A DNA stretch of 64,000 bases from Candidatus Nitrospira nitrificans. GTDB lineage: Bacteria; Nitrospirota; Nitrospiria; Nitrospirales; Nitrospiraceae. Under the pieces are notes generated by a model, which searched no databases, was not told where the DNA came from, and saw only the letters and a program-made list of their open reading frames with translations. Of this stretch, positions 27,178-35,927 are shown piece by piece (position 1 is the first letter of the stretch; each line of letters starts with the position of its first letter). A program made the position numbers and the translations under genes. The stretch is taken from positions 62,001 through 126,000 of the forward strand of contig NZ_CZPZ01000023.1 of NCBI RefSeq assembly GCF_001458775.1, written 5' to 3'.

Positions 27178-30100
27178 ATGAATGGTCGTACCATCGCCAC
27201 CTCTATGCACGTCGTTCTTGTTGCAGGGAGTCTCTGGTGGAACGCATCCTCGGTCTCCGCTCAGACCTTGTCACAATATACAAGTGAACCACCCTTCCTG
27301 ACGGAGGCCGTCGCGCCGAACATCCTCCTCCTGATGGATAACTCAGGAAGCATGGATAACTCCGCCTACCACCATGCCAATGAAGCCTACAATCCTGCCA
27401 AGTCCTATTACGGATATTTTGACGCGACTCGCTGTTATAGCTATGGATCCAATCGTTTCCAAATCGGAACTGCAAGAGCAGCAACGGCGCCGACCTGTAG
27501 TGGCGCTTATCCCTGGGACGGCAACTTCCTCAACTACATGACGATGTCCCGCATGGAGGTTGCGAAGTGGGTGATGATGGGCGGTAAGTGTTCCCCACGA
27601 GCAGTCAATGGAACCTGTTACCCTGGGGGAAAGCTTAACCATGAAACAACCGACCGGTTTACGGCGTTCACGGCCGATGCAACGGGAGTCACGTCCTATT
27701 CGGGCACGAGGTGTTTCGATCGAGGCGGTAATAGCCTCATCGTGTATGGTGGAGCGGCTTGTGGCGGAGGCAGTACGTCCCACTCGCTTGTTGTCGACAT
27801 CGCTTCTGAACCGATGGGTGTGATCCAGCAAGTAGGAGACAAGGCGCGATTCGGACTGATGGAGTTCAAAGGAGCGGGTGATGGAGGGAAGGTTTTAGCG
27901 GATATCGGTTCCGGCATGACACCTATGGTGAATGCCATCCAAAACACCCCCGCCTCTACGTGGACGCCCTTGGGAGAATCTCTGTATGAAGCCACGCGAT
28001 ACTTCGCTCAGGTCCCCCCGGCATATAACAATTCAGACTATTCCCATAATGTTCTAAACAAAGACCCGTACTACTACACTTCTCCATGGTCAGACGTTCC
28101 TCAGTATGTGAAATGCTGTAAGAGCTTCGTCATGATTTTTACGGACGGGCAACCGACCCAGGACTTAAATGTCCCATCGACCATCATGGATAAGGCGCAT
28201 GTGGCAAATGCTCATGCGCCAGTCGGGTTCATTGGCCATTGCCCAGGCGCCGCTGGTTGTACCGTGGATCATAACTCACTTCCACACAGCGGTCATGGTG
28301 GGGGGATGGTCAACCATGATGCGAACGGACAAGTAGATCACCACGATAATTGTTCAGCGTACTATGGAGGTATTGCCACATCCAATGATGTCTGTTGGAG
28401 CAATGGGTCTCATTATCTTGATGACGTGGCGTATTATGCCCACACGACGGATCTTCGGCAGGCGACCATTCCAGGCCTGAATCTCAATGGATCGGACGCA
28501 ACGGGAAAAGACATTCCAGGTATCCAAAACCTCGTTGTCTATACATTTTATGCGTTCGGCAATGGCTCGAGGCTTCTTCAGGACGCTGCCAAGATGGGAG
28601 GCTTTGAAGATCGGAACAACAACTTGGTGTTTGATGCGGGCGATGTGTGGGATCAATACAACAACTATACCGGTGGGTTGGGTGCCGATGGCGTTCCCGA
28701 TACATATTTTGAATCTTCAAACGCCGATGATATGCGCGACCGCTTCATTGCAGCAATCAATAGTATCCTCCGTCGGAGTCAATCCGGCACCTCTATTTCG
28801 GTTTTGGCGACATCCGGGACGGGAGAAGGCGCGCTCTATCAATCGTTTTTTTACCCCAGCACGGCGGAACCAACAACCAACGCGGATGTCCGATGGACTG
28901 GATTTACTCAGGGACTCTGGGTGGATAAGTTCGGAAATATCCGCGAAGATACGCTGGAGGATAACAAGCTCACATTGGCGGACGATTATATCGTGAAGAC
29001 GATTATCGATCCGACGACCGGAGATGTCGGCGTTCAACGGTTTGTGGACGGCGACGCTGACGGGAAAGCCGACAATCCGACAGCGCCTCTTCCGACCATT
29101 CCCTTGAAAGAGGTGAAGGGGATTTGGGAGGCCGGCAAGCAACTCGCCAAGATAGACCACGCGAGTCGTCGAATCTTGACCTGGGTCGATGTCAACAATG
29201 ATGGAGTGGTTGACTCGGGGAAAGATACGAAAGGCCAAACGGACGGGACTCATACAGCGTCGGGAGAAGTGATTCCATTCACGACGGCAAGTGCGGCCTT
29301 GTTGAAGGAATATCTCAGGGCCGATGCCGATTCACCGACCACCAATCCGTTTAAATCAACCGATATCATCCAGTTCATTCGAGGTTGTTATGACACCAAC
29401 GCTGGTGGGCCTTGCCCAAAGTCGGCTCAACTCCGTGATCGTCGTTTAACGGTGCCTGGAGTGGGGCTGTCCGTATGGAAATTCGGCGACCCAGTGCATT
29501 CCACACCGACGATCGTCTCCCAGCCGAGGGAATCGTACGACTTTATCTACGGCGATCCAGGCTACTTGAATTTCTTCAAGCGATGGAAGAACCGAAGGCA
29601 TGTCGCCTATGTGGGAGCGAATGATGGGATGCTCCATGCATTTAATGGGGGATTTTATAACCGAGGCGACGATGCCAGCACGTCCGGGGTAGTGGAACAT
29701 GGATGGTTCTCCAATACTCCGACGAGTGATGGACGGGGACAAGAGCTCGGCGATGAGCTCTGGGGCTTTATCCCCTATCAACTCTTGCCGCATCTCCGCT
29801 GGTTGGCACAAGCCGACTATACGCATGTGTACTATGTGGATCTCAAGCCGAAAGTGACGGACGTTCGTATCTTCACTCCCGAGCCGGCCTGCAGTAATCC
29901 AGTGGCCGCGGGCTGTAAACACCCGAATGGATGGGGCACCATTCTCATCGGGGGATTTCGCATGGGTGGGAGCTGTGGGGCTTGTGGCGCAGGTGGCGCT
30001 GCTCCCATGACAGTGAGCATCGGAGGAACCAACCGAACGTTCTACACTGCTTATTTTGCACTCGATGTTACCGATCCTGACGAAGAACCCAAGCTGCTTT

Positions 30101-31404
30101 GGTCGTTCAGCGATGCAGGCATGGGATTATCAACCAGCTATCCCGCAATCATGCGAATGAATCCGCCTGGTTCGAATACCTGTCCGCTTACCGGTCCCTG
30201 TGATGATGTGTGGCTTGCCGTTTTTGGATCAGGTGCAACCGGATATGAGGGCCAAATTGGGCAGACAGGGAAATTCTATGCGGTTGATATCAAGGTCGGC
30301 CCCAGGACGGGCACAGGGGGCAGTGCATCCAATGTTTTCACAACGTTTCCCATAAAGAGTGCCTCGGGAGGAGATCTCAATACCTTCGTTGGTGATTTGG
30401 TCAGCGTGGATCGTGACTTGGATTTTCGTGCCGACGCCATTTATGGCGGGTCAGTGATCAATGACAATAGTCTTCCCTGGCGGGGACGGATGTATCGGTT
30501 AACCGCCGGTGGATGCCTCATTGCCCCCTGTTCGCCTTCGACGTGGGGATACAATTTATCAGGAGAACGCGTGCCCACCGAGGTGTTGGATGACTTTTCA
30601 CCCTATCCCTCCGGGACTGCGATACAAGCCGGGCCAATGGTAGCCGCTCCAGGCCTTGCGGTCGACGATGCAAACAAGTTGTGGCTGTTTTTCGGAACCG
30701 GGCGGTTCTTTGGCAATTCCGACAAGACCAATTCCGAATCACAGCGGTTGTACGGCGTTAAGGATTCGGTATTGAGTTATAGTTGCATAGAGGGAAGCAT
30801 AGGCGGTTGTAAGACGACAAGCCTCGTGAATGTCTCCGACGTTGCGGTATGTGTCGTCTGCGAGACAGGGAAAAATCAAGTGACCTCGACAGCACTTTCA
30901 GGAGTCGAAAAGGTTGAAGGAAAAGATCCAACGACGACCTTGCAAGGCCTGGTGCAAACTAAGGACGGTTGGTTTACCAATCTCACGGCCACACGCGAGA
31001 GGTCGATCACCTCGCCGACCGTACTCGGCGGAATCGTGTTTTATCCCACCTATGTGCCGCAGGCCGATCTCTGCATCTCAGCTGGTGATGGGTATCTTTA
31101 CGGTCTGTTTTATCAAACCGGGAGTGCCATGAGCACCCCTGTCCTTGGGACCTCCGCATCAGGGAGCAGTACGATGGCGAATGCAAGGGTCGACATTGGT
31201 CAAGGCACGGGAATGCTTTCGGTGATGGCCGTTCACATCGGTGCTCAAGGATGGGGCACTGGTGGTGCCGGCACCGGTGGAGGTGGGTGTCAGTCAGGCA
31301 TTACAGGGATGATGCAATCGAGTGCGGGATTGACCAATACGATTTGCACGAACCCTGGATCTGTCACTAGTCGGTTCATCGCTTGGATCAATCTGCGCGA
31401 GTGA
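27178..31404 (+). CDS. pilY1: PilY1 pilus tip adhesin
   Basis: Large (1408-residue) type IV pilus tip protein involved in adhesion, surface sensing and control of retraction. A signal peptide ends near SVSAQ (residue 29). A von Willebrand A-like domain begins with the MIDAS motif LLLMDNSGSMDN (near 50-61). The C-terminal half is the PilY1 beta-propeller (GDPVHSTPTIVSQP, HVAYVGANDGMLHAFNGGF, LGDELWGFIPYQLLPHLRW). Calcium-type loops are visible at DVNNDGVVDSGKD and DGDADGKAD; one in the Pseudomonas protein controls pilus retraction. It has many cysteines, consistent with a secreted fold. It ends the second minor-pilin operon together with a lipoprotein. Confidence 0.9.
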   Translation: MNGRTIATSMHVVLVAGSLWWNASSVSAQTLSQYTSEPPFLTEAVAPNILLLMDNSGSMDNSAYHHANEAYNPAKSYYGYFDATRCYSYGSNRFQIGTARAATAPTCSGAYPWDGNFLNYMTMSRMEVAKWVMMGGKCSPRAVNGTCYPGGKLNHETTDRFTAFTADATGVTSYSGTRCFDRGGNSLIVYGGAACGGGSTSHSLVVDIASEPMGVIQQVGDKARFGLMEFKGAGDGGKVLADIGSGMTPMVNAIQNTPASTWTPLGESLYEATRYFAQVPPAYNNSDYSHNVLNKDPYYYTSPWSDVPQYVKCCKSFVMIFTDGQPTQDLNVPSTIMDKAHVANAHAPVGFIGHCPGAAGCTVDHNSLPHSGHGGGMVNHDANGQVDHHDNCSAYYGGIATSNDVCWSNGSHYLDDVAYYAHTTDLRQATIPGLNLNGSDATGKDIPGIQNLVVYTFYAFGNGSRLLQDAAKMGGFEDRNNNLVFDAGDVWDQYNNYTGGLGADGVPDTYFESSNADDMRDRFIAAINSILRRSQSGTSISVLATSGTGEGALYQSFFYPSTAEPTTNADVRWTGFTQGLWVDKFGNIREDTLEDNKLTLADDYIVKTIIDPTTGDVGVQRFVDGDADGKADNPTAPLPTIPLKEVKGIWEAGKQLAKIDHASRRILTWVDVNNDGVVDSGKDTKGQTDGTHTASGEVIPFTTASAALLKEYLRADADSPTTNPFKSTDIIQFIRGCYDTNAGGPCPKSAQLRDRRLTVPGVGLSVWKFGDPVHSTPTIVSQPRESYDFIYGDPGYLNFFKRWKNRRHVAYVGANDGMLHAFNGGFYNRGDDASTSGVVEHGWFSNTPTSDGRGQELGDELWGFIPYQLLPHLRWLAQADYTHVYYVDLKPKVTDVRIFTPEPACSNPVAAGCKHPNGWGTILIGGFRMGGSCGACGAGGAAPMTVSIGGTNRTFYTAYFALDVTDPDEEPKLLWSFSDAGMGLSTSYPAIMRMNPPGSNTCPLTGPCDDVWLAVFGSGATGYEGQIGQTGKFYAVDIKVGPRTGTGGSASNVFTTFPIKSASGGDLNTFVGDLVSVDRDLDFRADAIYGGSVINDNSLPWRGRMYRLTAGGCLIAPCSPSTWGYNLSGERVPTEVLDDFSPYPSGTAIQAGPMVAAPGLAVDDANKLWLFFGTGRFFGNSDKTNSESQRLYGVKDSVLSYSCIEGSIGGCKTTSLVNVSDVAVCVVCETGKNQVTSTALSGVEKVEGKDPTTTLQGLVQTKDGWFTNLTATRERSITSPTVLGGIVFYPTYVPQADLCISAGDGYLYGLFYQTGSAMSTPVLGTSASGSSTMANARVDIGQGTGMLSVMAVHIGAQGWGTGGAGTGGGGCQSGITGMMQSSAGLTNTICTNPGSVTSRFIAWINLRE

Positions 31405-31408
31405 ACGA

Positions 31409-32449
31409 GTGCAAACCAAAGGGACGCCCACATCCTGCAATCTGTACGGCTGTTTTTCTCAAGCATACTTGAGGAAAACGATCGTATGGTCGTATTCGTG
31501 GAAACGATTGCGGAGAGGGGTAGGGGCAGTATGTGTTCTGTTAACGATCATATCTCTGCCCGTCTCTGGCTGCACCTCACGATCCAGCGAGCCTTCCAAA
31601 GCTAATCAGCCGCCCGTCATTCACTCCATTGTTTTGGGGCCGACACCGTTCGATCGGCAAACAGATCTCATCGCGCAGGTCAACACGCAAGACCTCGACA
31701 GTGATATCGTCCAAGTTCGATATCACTGGTATCTGAACGATCAGGTAATCGAGGGTGAAAAGAGTCCAACTCTTTCGGCCTCTCTTCTAAAGCGAGGAGA
31801 TCGAGTTCATTTGGAAGCGGTGCCGTTCGATGGCAAGGTTTCCGGGTCTAGCCGAACATCTGAAGTCATTACGGTGGGCAATACTCCCCCGTTAATTGCT
31901 CAGGTGGGTATTGGTGTGAACTCTGACGAACGAGGAGACCGTCTTCAAGCACTGGTAGACGCCTCGGATCATGATCAGGACACCCCACAGTTTCTGTATC
32001 GATGGATTAAGAACGGACGTGTCGTTAAAGAGGGTGAGGAAGATTTTCTCGAATTAACTGAGGTCAGACCGCACGATCTCGTTGTGGTCGAAGTCAGGCC
32101 GCGCGACACTCAGGCTGCCGGGAAGATGTCGCGCTCGGATCCCTACACGGTGGGGAACAGCGCACCCAAAATCGTCTCATCTCCACCAATGTCCATAAAT
32201 CACAATCGATACGAATATGTGGTGAAAGCTGTAGATCCAGACTCCGATTCGGTGCACTTTCAGCTCGAGGTGGCTCCTCCCGGTATGGCGATCGATCAAA
32301 CGACGGGTAACATTCTTTGGGATACCGGATATGTGAAACCGGGAGTGCACCGAGTAAAGATCGTAGCGACGGATGAACAAGGAGGGTTTTCCTTTCAAGA
32401 GTTCGAACTGACCATCGCAACCGCTGAAACACCCAAGCCGGAGTCTTAG
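31409..32449 (+). CDS. Lipoprotein with Ig/cadherin-like repeats
   Basis: A predicted outer lipoprotein. The hydrophobic stretch GAVCVLLTIISLPVSGC has a lipobox cysteine; because it lies about 35 residues inside the frame from the GTG at 31409, a TTG at 31508 may be the true start. The mature protein consists of Ig- or cadherin-like beta repeats, each introduced by N(S/T)(P/A)P-type linkers (ANQPPVIHSI, GNTPPLIAQV, GNSAPKIVSS), and the last ends AVDPDSDSVHFQLEVAPPGM, a putative calcium-binding edge. Four bases separate it from pilY1. A structural or adhesin-support role is inferred. Confidence 0.7.
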   Translation: MQTKGTPTSCNLYGCFSQAYLRKTIVWSYSWKRLRRGVGAVCVLLTIISLPVSGCTSRSSEPSKANQPPVIHSIVLGPTPFDRQTDLIAQVNTQDLDSDIVQVRYHWYLNDQVIEGEKSPTLSASLLKRGDRVHLEAVPFDGKVSGSSRTSEVITVGNTPPLIAQVGIGVNSDERGDRLQALVDASDHDQDTPQFLYRWIKNGRVVKEGEEDFLELTEVRPHDLVVVEVRPRDTQAAGKMSRSDPYTVGNSAPKIVSSPPMSINHNRYEYVVKAVDPDSDSVHFQLEVAPPGMAIDQTTGNILWDTGYVKPGVHRVKIVATDEQGGFSFQEFELTIATAETPKPES

Positions 32450-32479
32450 CCTGCGATGGGCTTTCAGTATTCCGTGTGC

Positions 32480-32509
32480 TTGTCTCGACTTTTCTGAGTC
32501 TGTTACAAT
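32480..32509 (+). promoter_or_regulatory. Candidate sigma70 promoter for phoH-ybeY-ftsY
   Basis: TTGTCT (32480-32485), an 18-base spacer and TACAAT (32504-32509) form a good promoter match just after the preceding gene. Initiation near 32516 would leave a leader of about 30 bases that contains AGGAGGGA (32523-32530). The distance from that site to the GTG at 32546 is longer than usual. Confidence 0.5.
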
Positions 32510-32545
32510 CCCTTCACCATGTAGGAGGGAGACCACTCCGGACTC

Positions 32546-33613
32546 GTGCGCAAACTCAAACTACGAGAAGGCACCAATACCGCCGTCCTGTTCGGTCACC
32601 ATGACCGACATCTCAAGCTGATCGAAGACGAATTGGGTGTCCGACTCTCTGCTCGCGGGGAAGAACTCACGCTCGACGGTCTTCCCGAGGCTGTTCGTCA
32701 AGCGGAACGCATTCTCGTTGAACTTGCCTCTCTGACCAACCAAGGGATATCACTCCAAGCCGAAGATGTCACCCATGCGCTCAGCGCATTGCGCCGAAGT
32801 CCCGAGGCATCGCTCAAGGACGTGCTCGGCGAGTCGGCCATGATCGTGACGAAAAAACGGTTTGTCGGTCCCAAGTCGCCTACGCAGAAGGTCTATATCG
32901 AAGCGATCGAGCAGCACGATATCGTCATCGCCATTGGACCGGCGGGAACGGGAAAGACCTATCTCGCTATGGCCATGGCTGTCAGTGCGTTGATGAATAA
33001 AGAGGTGAGCCGGATTATTCTTGCGCGGCCGGCGGTTGAGGCGGGGGAAAAGCTCGGGTTCCTGCCCGGCGATATCTATGAGAAAGTGAATCCCTATCTG
33101 CGGCCGCTCTATGACGCGTTATTCGACATGATGGATATGGAGCGAGCGAATCGCTTGATCGAGCGGGGCGATATTGAAATTGCCCCCCTGGCGTTCATGC
33201 GCGGAAGAACGCTCAATGATTCGTTTGTCATCTTGGACGAAGCACAAAATGCCACGGCAGAGCAGATGAAGATGTTTCTCACGAGGCTGGGCTTCCATTC
33301 CAAAGTTGTTGTAACCGGTGACATCACGCAAGTCGACTTACCGAGTGATCGGGTGTCCGGCCTCATTCAAGTAAAAGACATTCTCCACGACATTGAAGGA
33401 ATTGGGTTCGTGTACTTCGGTGAGAAGGATGTGGTCAGACATCGACTGGTTCAAGAAATCATCAAGGCCTATGACCGGCACCAGCCGGTACACCGTGGTG
33501 ATGCTCGACATGCTCGAGGACAGGTCTCGTCTCACAAGCGTCCATCGTCCAATCCTCGCAAGTCGTCTGCGTCCGGCTCGTCGCCGGGCGATCCCGCCAG
33601 TAGTTCACATTGA
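32546..33613 (+). CDS. PhoH-like P-loop ATPase
   Basis: A 355-residue PhoH/YbeZ-type ATPase, probably acting with YbeY in RNA metabolism. Walker A GPAGTGKTYLAMAMA lies near residue 131, Walker B VILDEAQNA near 229, and the family stretch ARPAVEAGEKLGFLPGD near 155. The N-terminal KH-like segment (HLKLIEDELGVRL) and a Ser/Arg-rich disordered tail flank the core. A GTG start is used. The stop overlaps the ybeY ATG (TGATG), and the phoH-ybeY pairing is widely conserved. Confidence 0.9.
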   Translation: MRKLKLREGTNTAVLFGHHDRHLKLIEDELGVRLSARGEELTLDGLPEAVRQAERILVELASLTNQGISLQAEDVTHALSALRRSPEASLKDVLGESAMIVTKKRFVGPKSPTQKVYIEAIEQHDIVIAIGPAGTGKTYLAMAMAVSALMNKEVSRIILARPAVEAGEKLGFLPGDIYEKVNPYLRPLYDALFDMMDMERANRLIERGDIEIAPLAFMRGRTLNDSFVILDEAQNATAEQMKMFLTRLGFHSKVVVTGDITQVDLPSDRVSGLIQVKDILHDIEGIGFVYFGEKDVVRHRLVQEIIKAYDRHQPVHRGDARHARGQVSSHKRPSSNPRKSSASGSSPGDPASSSH

Positions 33614-34107
33614 TGGCGGTCTATCTGCGCGTACGTCTCAGGCGGTTTGTCGTTCGACAAACCGCGCTGGTGCATTTAGCCGAACGTGTCTTATCGGCAG
33701 TTGGCGAATCTCGGTCCGAATTGAGCCTGGAATTGACCGGAGACAGACGTATGCAACGGCTGAACCGTGAGTATCGCAAGAAGAATCGACCTACTGATGT
33801 CCTGGCTTTCCCCATCCGTGAAGCCGTGATGCCTCAAAAACTGTATCCTGTCACCCACATGCTTGGGGATGTCGTGATTTCCTTACCCACTGTCGTTCGC
33901 CAAGCAAAGGAAGCCGGGCGATCGATCGACGATGAGCTGGCGATGTTGCTGGTTCATGGGGTGCTCCATCTCTGCGGGTACGACCATGAACGTAATCCAC
34001 AAGAAGCAGCGCGAATGGCGCGTCGTGAGCGAGCCTTGCTTCATCGGATTTCACCTGTGCCTGGCATGGTAACGGTTCGCATTGCACGGCGAACAAGGAG
34101 TCGTTGA
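33613..34107 (+). CDS. ybeY: Endoribonuclease YbeY (rRNA maturation factor)
   Basis: A 164-residue single-strand endoribonuclease acting in 16S rRNA 3' maturation and ribosome quality control. The zinc signature HGVLHLCGYDHE (H3 motif) is intact near residues 117-128, preceded by RPTDVLAFP, which starts the conserved core. The start at 33613 overlaps the phoH stop. A basic C-terminal tail (RIARRTRSR) extends past the usual end. Confidence 0.93.
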   Translation: MAVYLRVRLRRFVVRQTALVHLAERVLSAVGESRSELSLELTGDRRMQRLNREYRKKNRPTDVLAFPIREAVMPQKLYPVTHMLGDVVISLPTVVRQAKEAGRSIDDELAMLLVHGVLHLCGYDHERNPQEAARMARRERALLHRISPVPGMVTVRIARRTRSR

Positions 34108-34109
34108 CG

Positions 34110-35045
34110 ATGGGATGGTTTCAACGGCTGAATGAAGGACTCGGCAGAACACGCCATGTCGTGCAGCAATCGCTTGACCGATTCCTCGGACGTGCACCGG
34201 ACGAAGAACTGCTTGAAGATCTAGAGGCAGCGCTGCTCGCCGCCGACCTTGGCGCCCGTGCCGTCGATCGTTTGATACGGCAGGTCCGGGAAGAGACACG
34301 TGGAGCGGACGCAAAAACATCGGAAGGGGTGCAGAATGTCTTAAGTCGGTCACTTTATAATATTCTGAAAACCGTATCAGGCCCTACGATCGATCAACTG
34401 GTCACCGAAGGCCCTAAGCCGTTTGTCACCCTTGTCGTTGGCGTCAATGGCGTGGGGAAAACAACCACCATCGCAAAAATTGCGCAGCGGATGACGCAGG
34501 GCGGGCGGCGGCCGCTCCTTGTCGCAGGAGATACCTTTCGTGCAGCCGCGATTGATCAACTTCAAGTGTGGGGAGATCGGGTCGGAGTGGAGGTCATTCG
34601 CCAGCGACATGGCGCCGATCCGGCTGCCGTGGCCTTCGACGGCATCGTTGCCGCCAAAGCCAGAACGGTGGACATGGTCCTCGTTGATACGGCCGGCCGG
34701 TTGCATACCAAGTCCAATCTGATGGACGAGCTGCGGAAGGTCAAACGGGTGATCGGCCAAGAATTGCCTGGGGCACCGCATGAGGTGCTGTTGGTCCTGG
34801 ACGCTACGGTTGGGCAGAACGCGCTGGCACAGGCCCGCCAATTTCACGAGGCCGTCGGTGTTACGGGACTTGCTCTGACGAAGCTTGATGGGACCGCACG
34901 AGGGGGGATTGTGGTAGCGATTGCCGAAGAACTGAAGCGTCCCCTGCGCCTCATCGGTGTAGGAGAAGGAGCCGATGACCTCCAGGACTTCAATGCCGAG
35001 GCCTTTGTCGCGGCTCTGTTCGGACAGCCGACGTCTCCTCCATAA
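34110..35045 (+). CDS. ftsY: Signal recognition particle receptor FtsY
   Basis: SRP GTPase receptor that docks ribosome-nascent chain complexes at the membrane. The NG domains are complete: helical N domain (residues about 1-90), G1 VGVNGVGKTTTIAKIAQ, G2 GDTFRAAAIDQL, G3 DTAGRLHTKSN, G4 TKLDGTARGG and a final GVGEGADDLQDF. The acidic A domain of enterobacterial FtsY is absent, as in many phyla. The ATG at 34110 lies just after the ybeY stop. Confidence 0.95.
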   Translation: MGWFQRLNEGLGRTRHVVQQSLDRFLGRAPDEELLEDLEAALLAADLGARAVDRLIRQVREETRGADAKTSEGVQNVLSRSLYNILKTVSGPTIDQLVTEGPKPFVTLVVGVNGVGKTTTIAKIAQRMTQGGRRPLLVAGDTFRAAAIDQLQVWGDRVGVEVIRQRHGADPAAVAFDGIVAAKARTVDMVLVDTAGRLHTKSNLMDELRKVKRVIGQELPGAPHEVLLVLDATVGQNALAQARQFHEAVGVTGLALTKLDGTARGGIVVAIAEELKRPLRLIGVGEGADDLQDFNAEAFVAALFGQPTSPP

Positions 35046-35130
35046 ACCACGCATTGTCTTCTCATTATTTACGGTCCCGTGCTATTCTCTTTTCACAGGA
35101 ATAGTTTCAGGTTGAGGAGGAATAGCGGCG

Positions 35131-35916
35131 ATGGTCAAAGTCTTGATCGTAGACGACGATCAGATGAATTGCGATCTGTTGCAGAGCGTCTTCACCCGTC
35201 ACGGGTGTCACGTCATTTCAACGACCAATGGACAGGAAGGTCTTGATCTCTTCCGCGCGCACAATCCACGAGTCACTCTGGTGGACCTCCGCATGCCGGA
35301 GATGGACGGATTGACCGTCTTAAAGGAAATCCGGGCCATCGATCCTCATGCGTCGGTGATTATCCTGGGTGGTGGAGCCACCGAAACTCAGGAAAATCAA
35401 GCACGAGCTCTACGAGCCACGGATTTTATCAGAAAGGGATTGTCGCTGGACGTCCTTGTCGAAGCCGTCACTCGACTCTCACAGTTGCCTGAACCGTCGA
35501 CGATCACGCAGCCCCCTCGTGACAATGGGAATGTCATCGAACAGATCGATGAAACGGTCTTGGTGGTCGACGATGAGCCGCTCCTGTGCGATCTCTTGGT
35601 CCGGTTTCTCACTCTGCGCGGTTATCGGGCGTTTGGCGTCACAAATGGCGACGAGGCTCTGCGGATCGTCGAAGAGATGCCGCCCGATGTGATCGTGCTC
35701 GACCTGGTCATGCCTGGCGTGCCGGGGGTGGAAGTGCTTCGCACCTTGCGCGATAAAGGCTATGCCGGTGGTCTCATCATCATGACCGGAAGTCACAATG
35801 AGGAGTTGCTTCAAGAAGCTTGGAGCCTGGGCCCTCAGGAGATCCTGATCAAGCCGGTCGATCTGGAGCGCCTCTTAACCGCGATCCAGCTTGTACTCGT
35901 CTGCCGCGAGTGCTAA
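35131..35916 (+). CDS. Twin-receiver response regulator without output domain
   Basis: A 261-residue protein made of two CheY-like receiver domains. REC1 (residues 1-120) has phospho-acceptor Asp in LVDLRMPEMDG and Lys in FIRKG. REC2 (about 145-261) has Asp in IVLDLVMPGVPG and Lys in ILIKPVD. There is no DNA-binding or enzymatic output, so it may relay or integrate phosphate between kinases, or signal through protein contacts. GAGGAGGA precedes the ATG. The next gene begins 11 bases later on the same strand. Confidence 0.85.
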   Translation: MVKVLIVDDDQMNCDLLQSVFTRHGCHVISTTNGQEGLDLFRAHNPRVTLVDLRMPEMDGLTVLKEIRAIDPHASVIILGGGATETQENQARALRATDFIRKGLSLDVLVEAVTRLSQLPEPSTITQPPRDNGNVIEQIDETVLVVDDEPLLCDLLVRFLTLRGYRAFGVTNGDEALRIVEEMPPDVIVLDLVMPGVPGVEVLRTLRDKGYAGGLIIMTGSHNEELLQEAWSLGPQEILIKPVDLERLLTAIQLVLVCREC

Positions 35917-35927
35917 AACGCTTTGTG

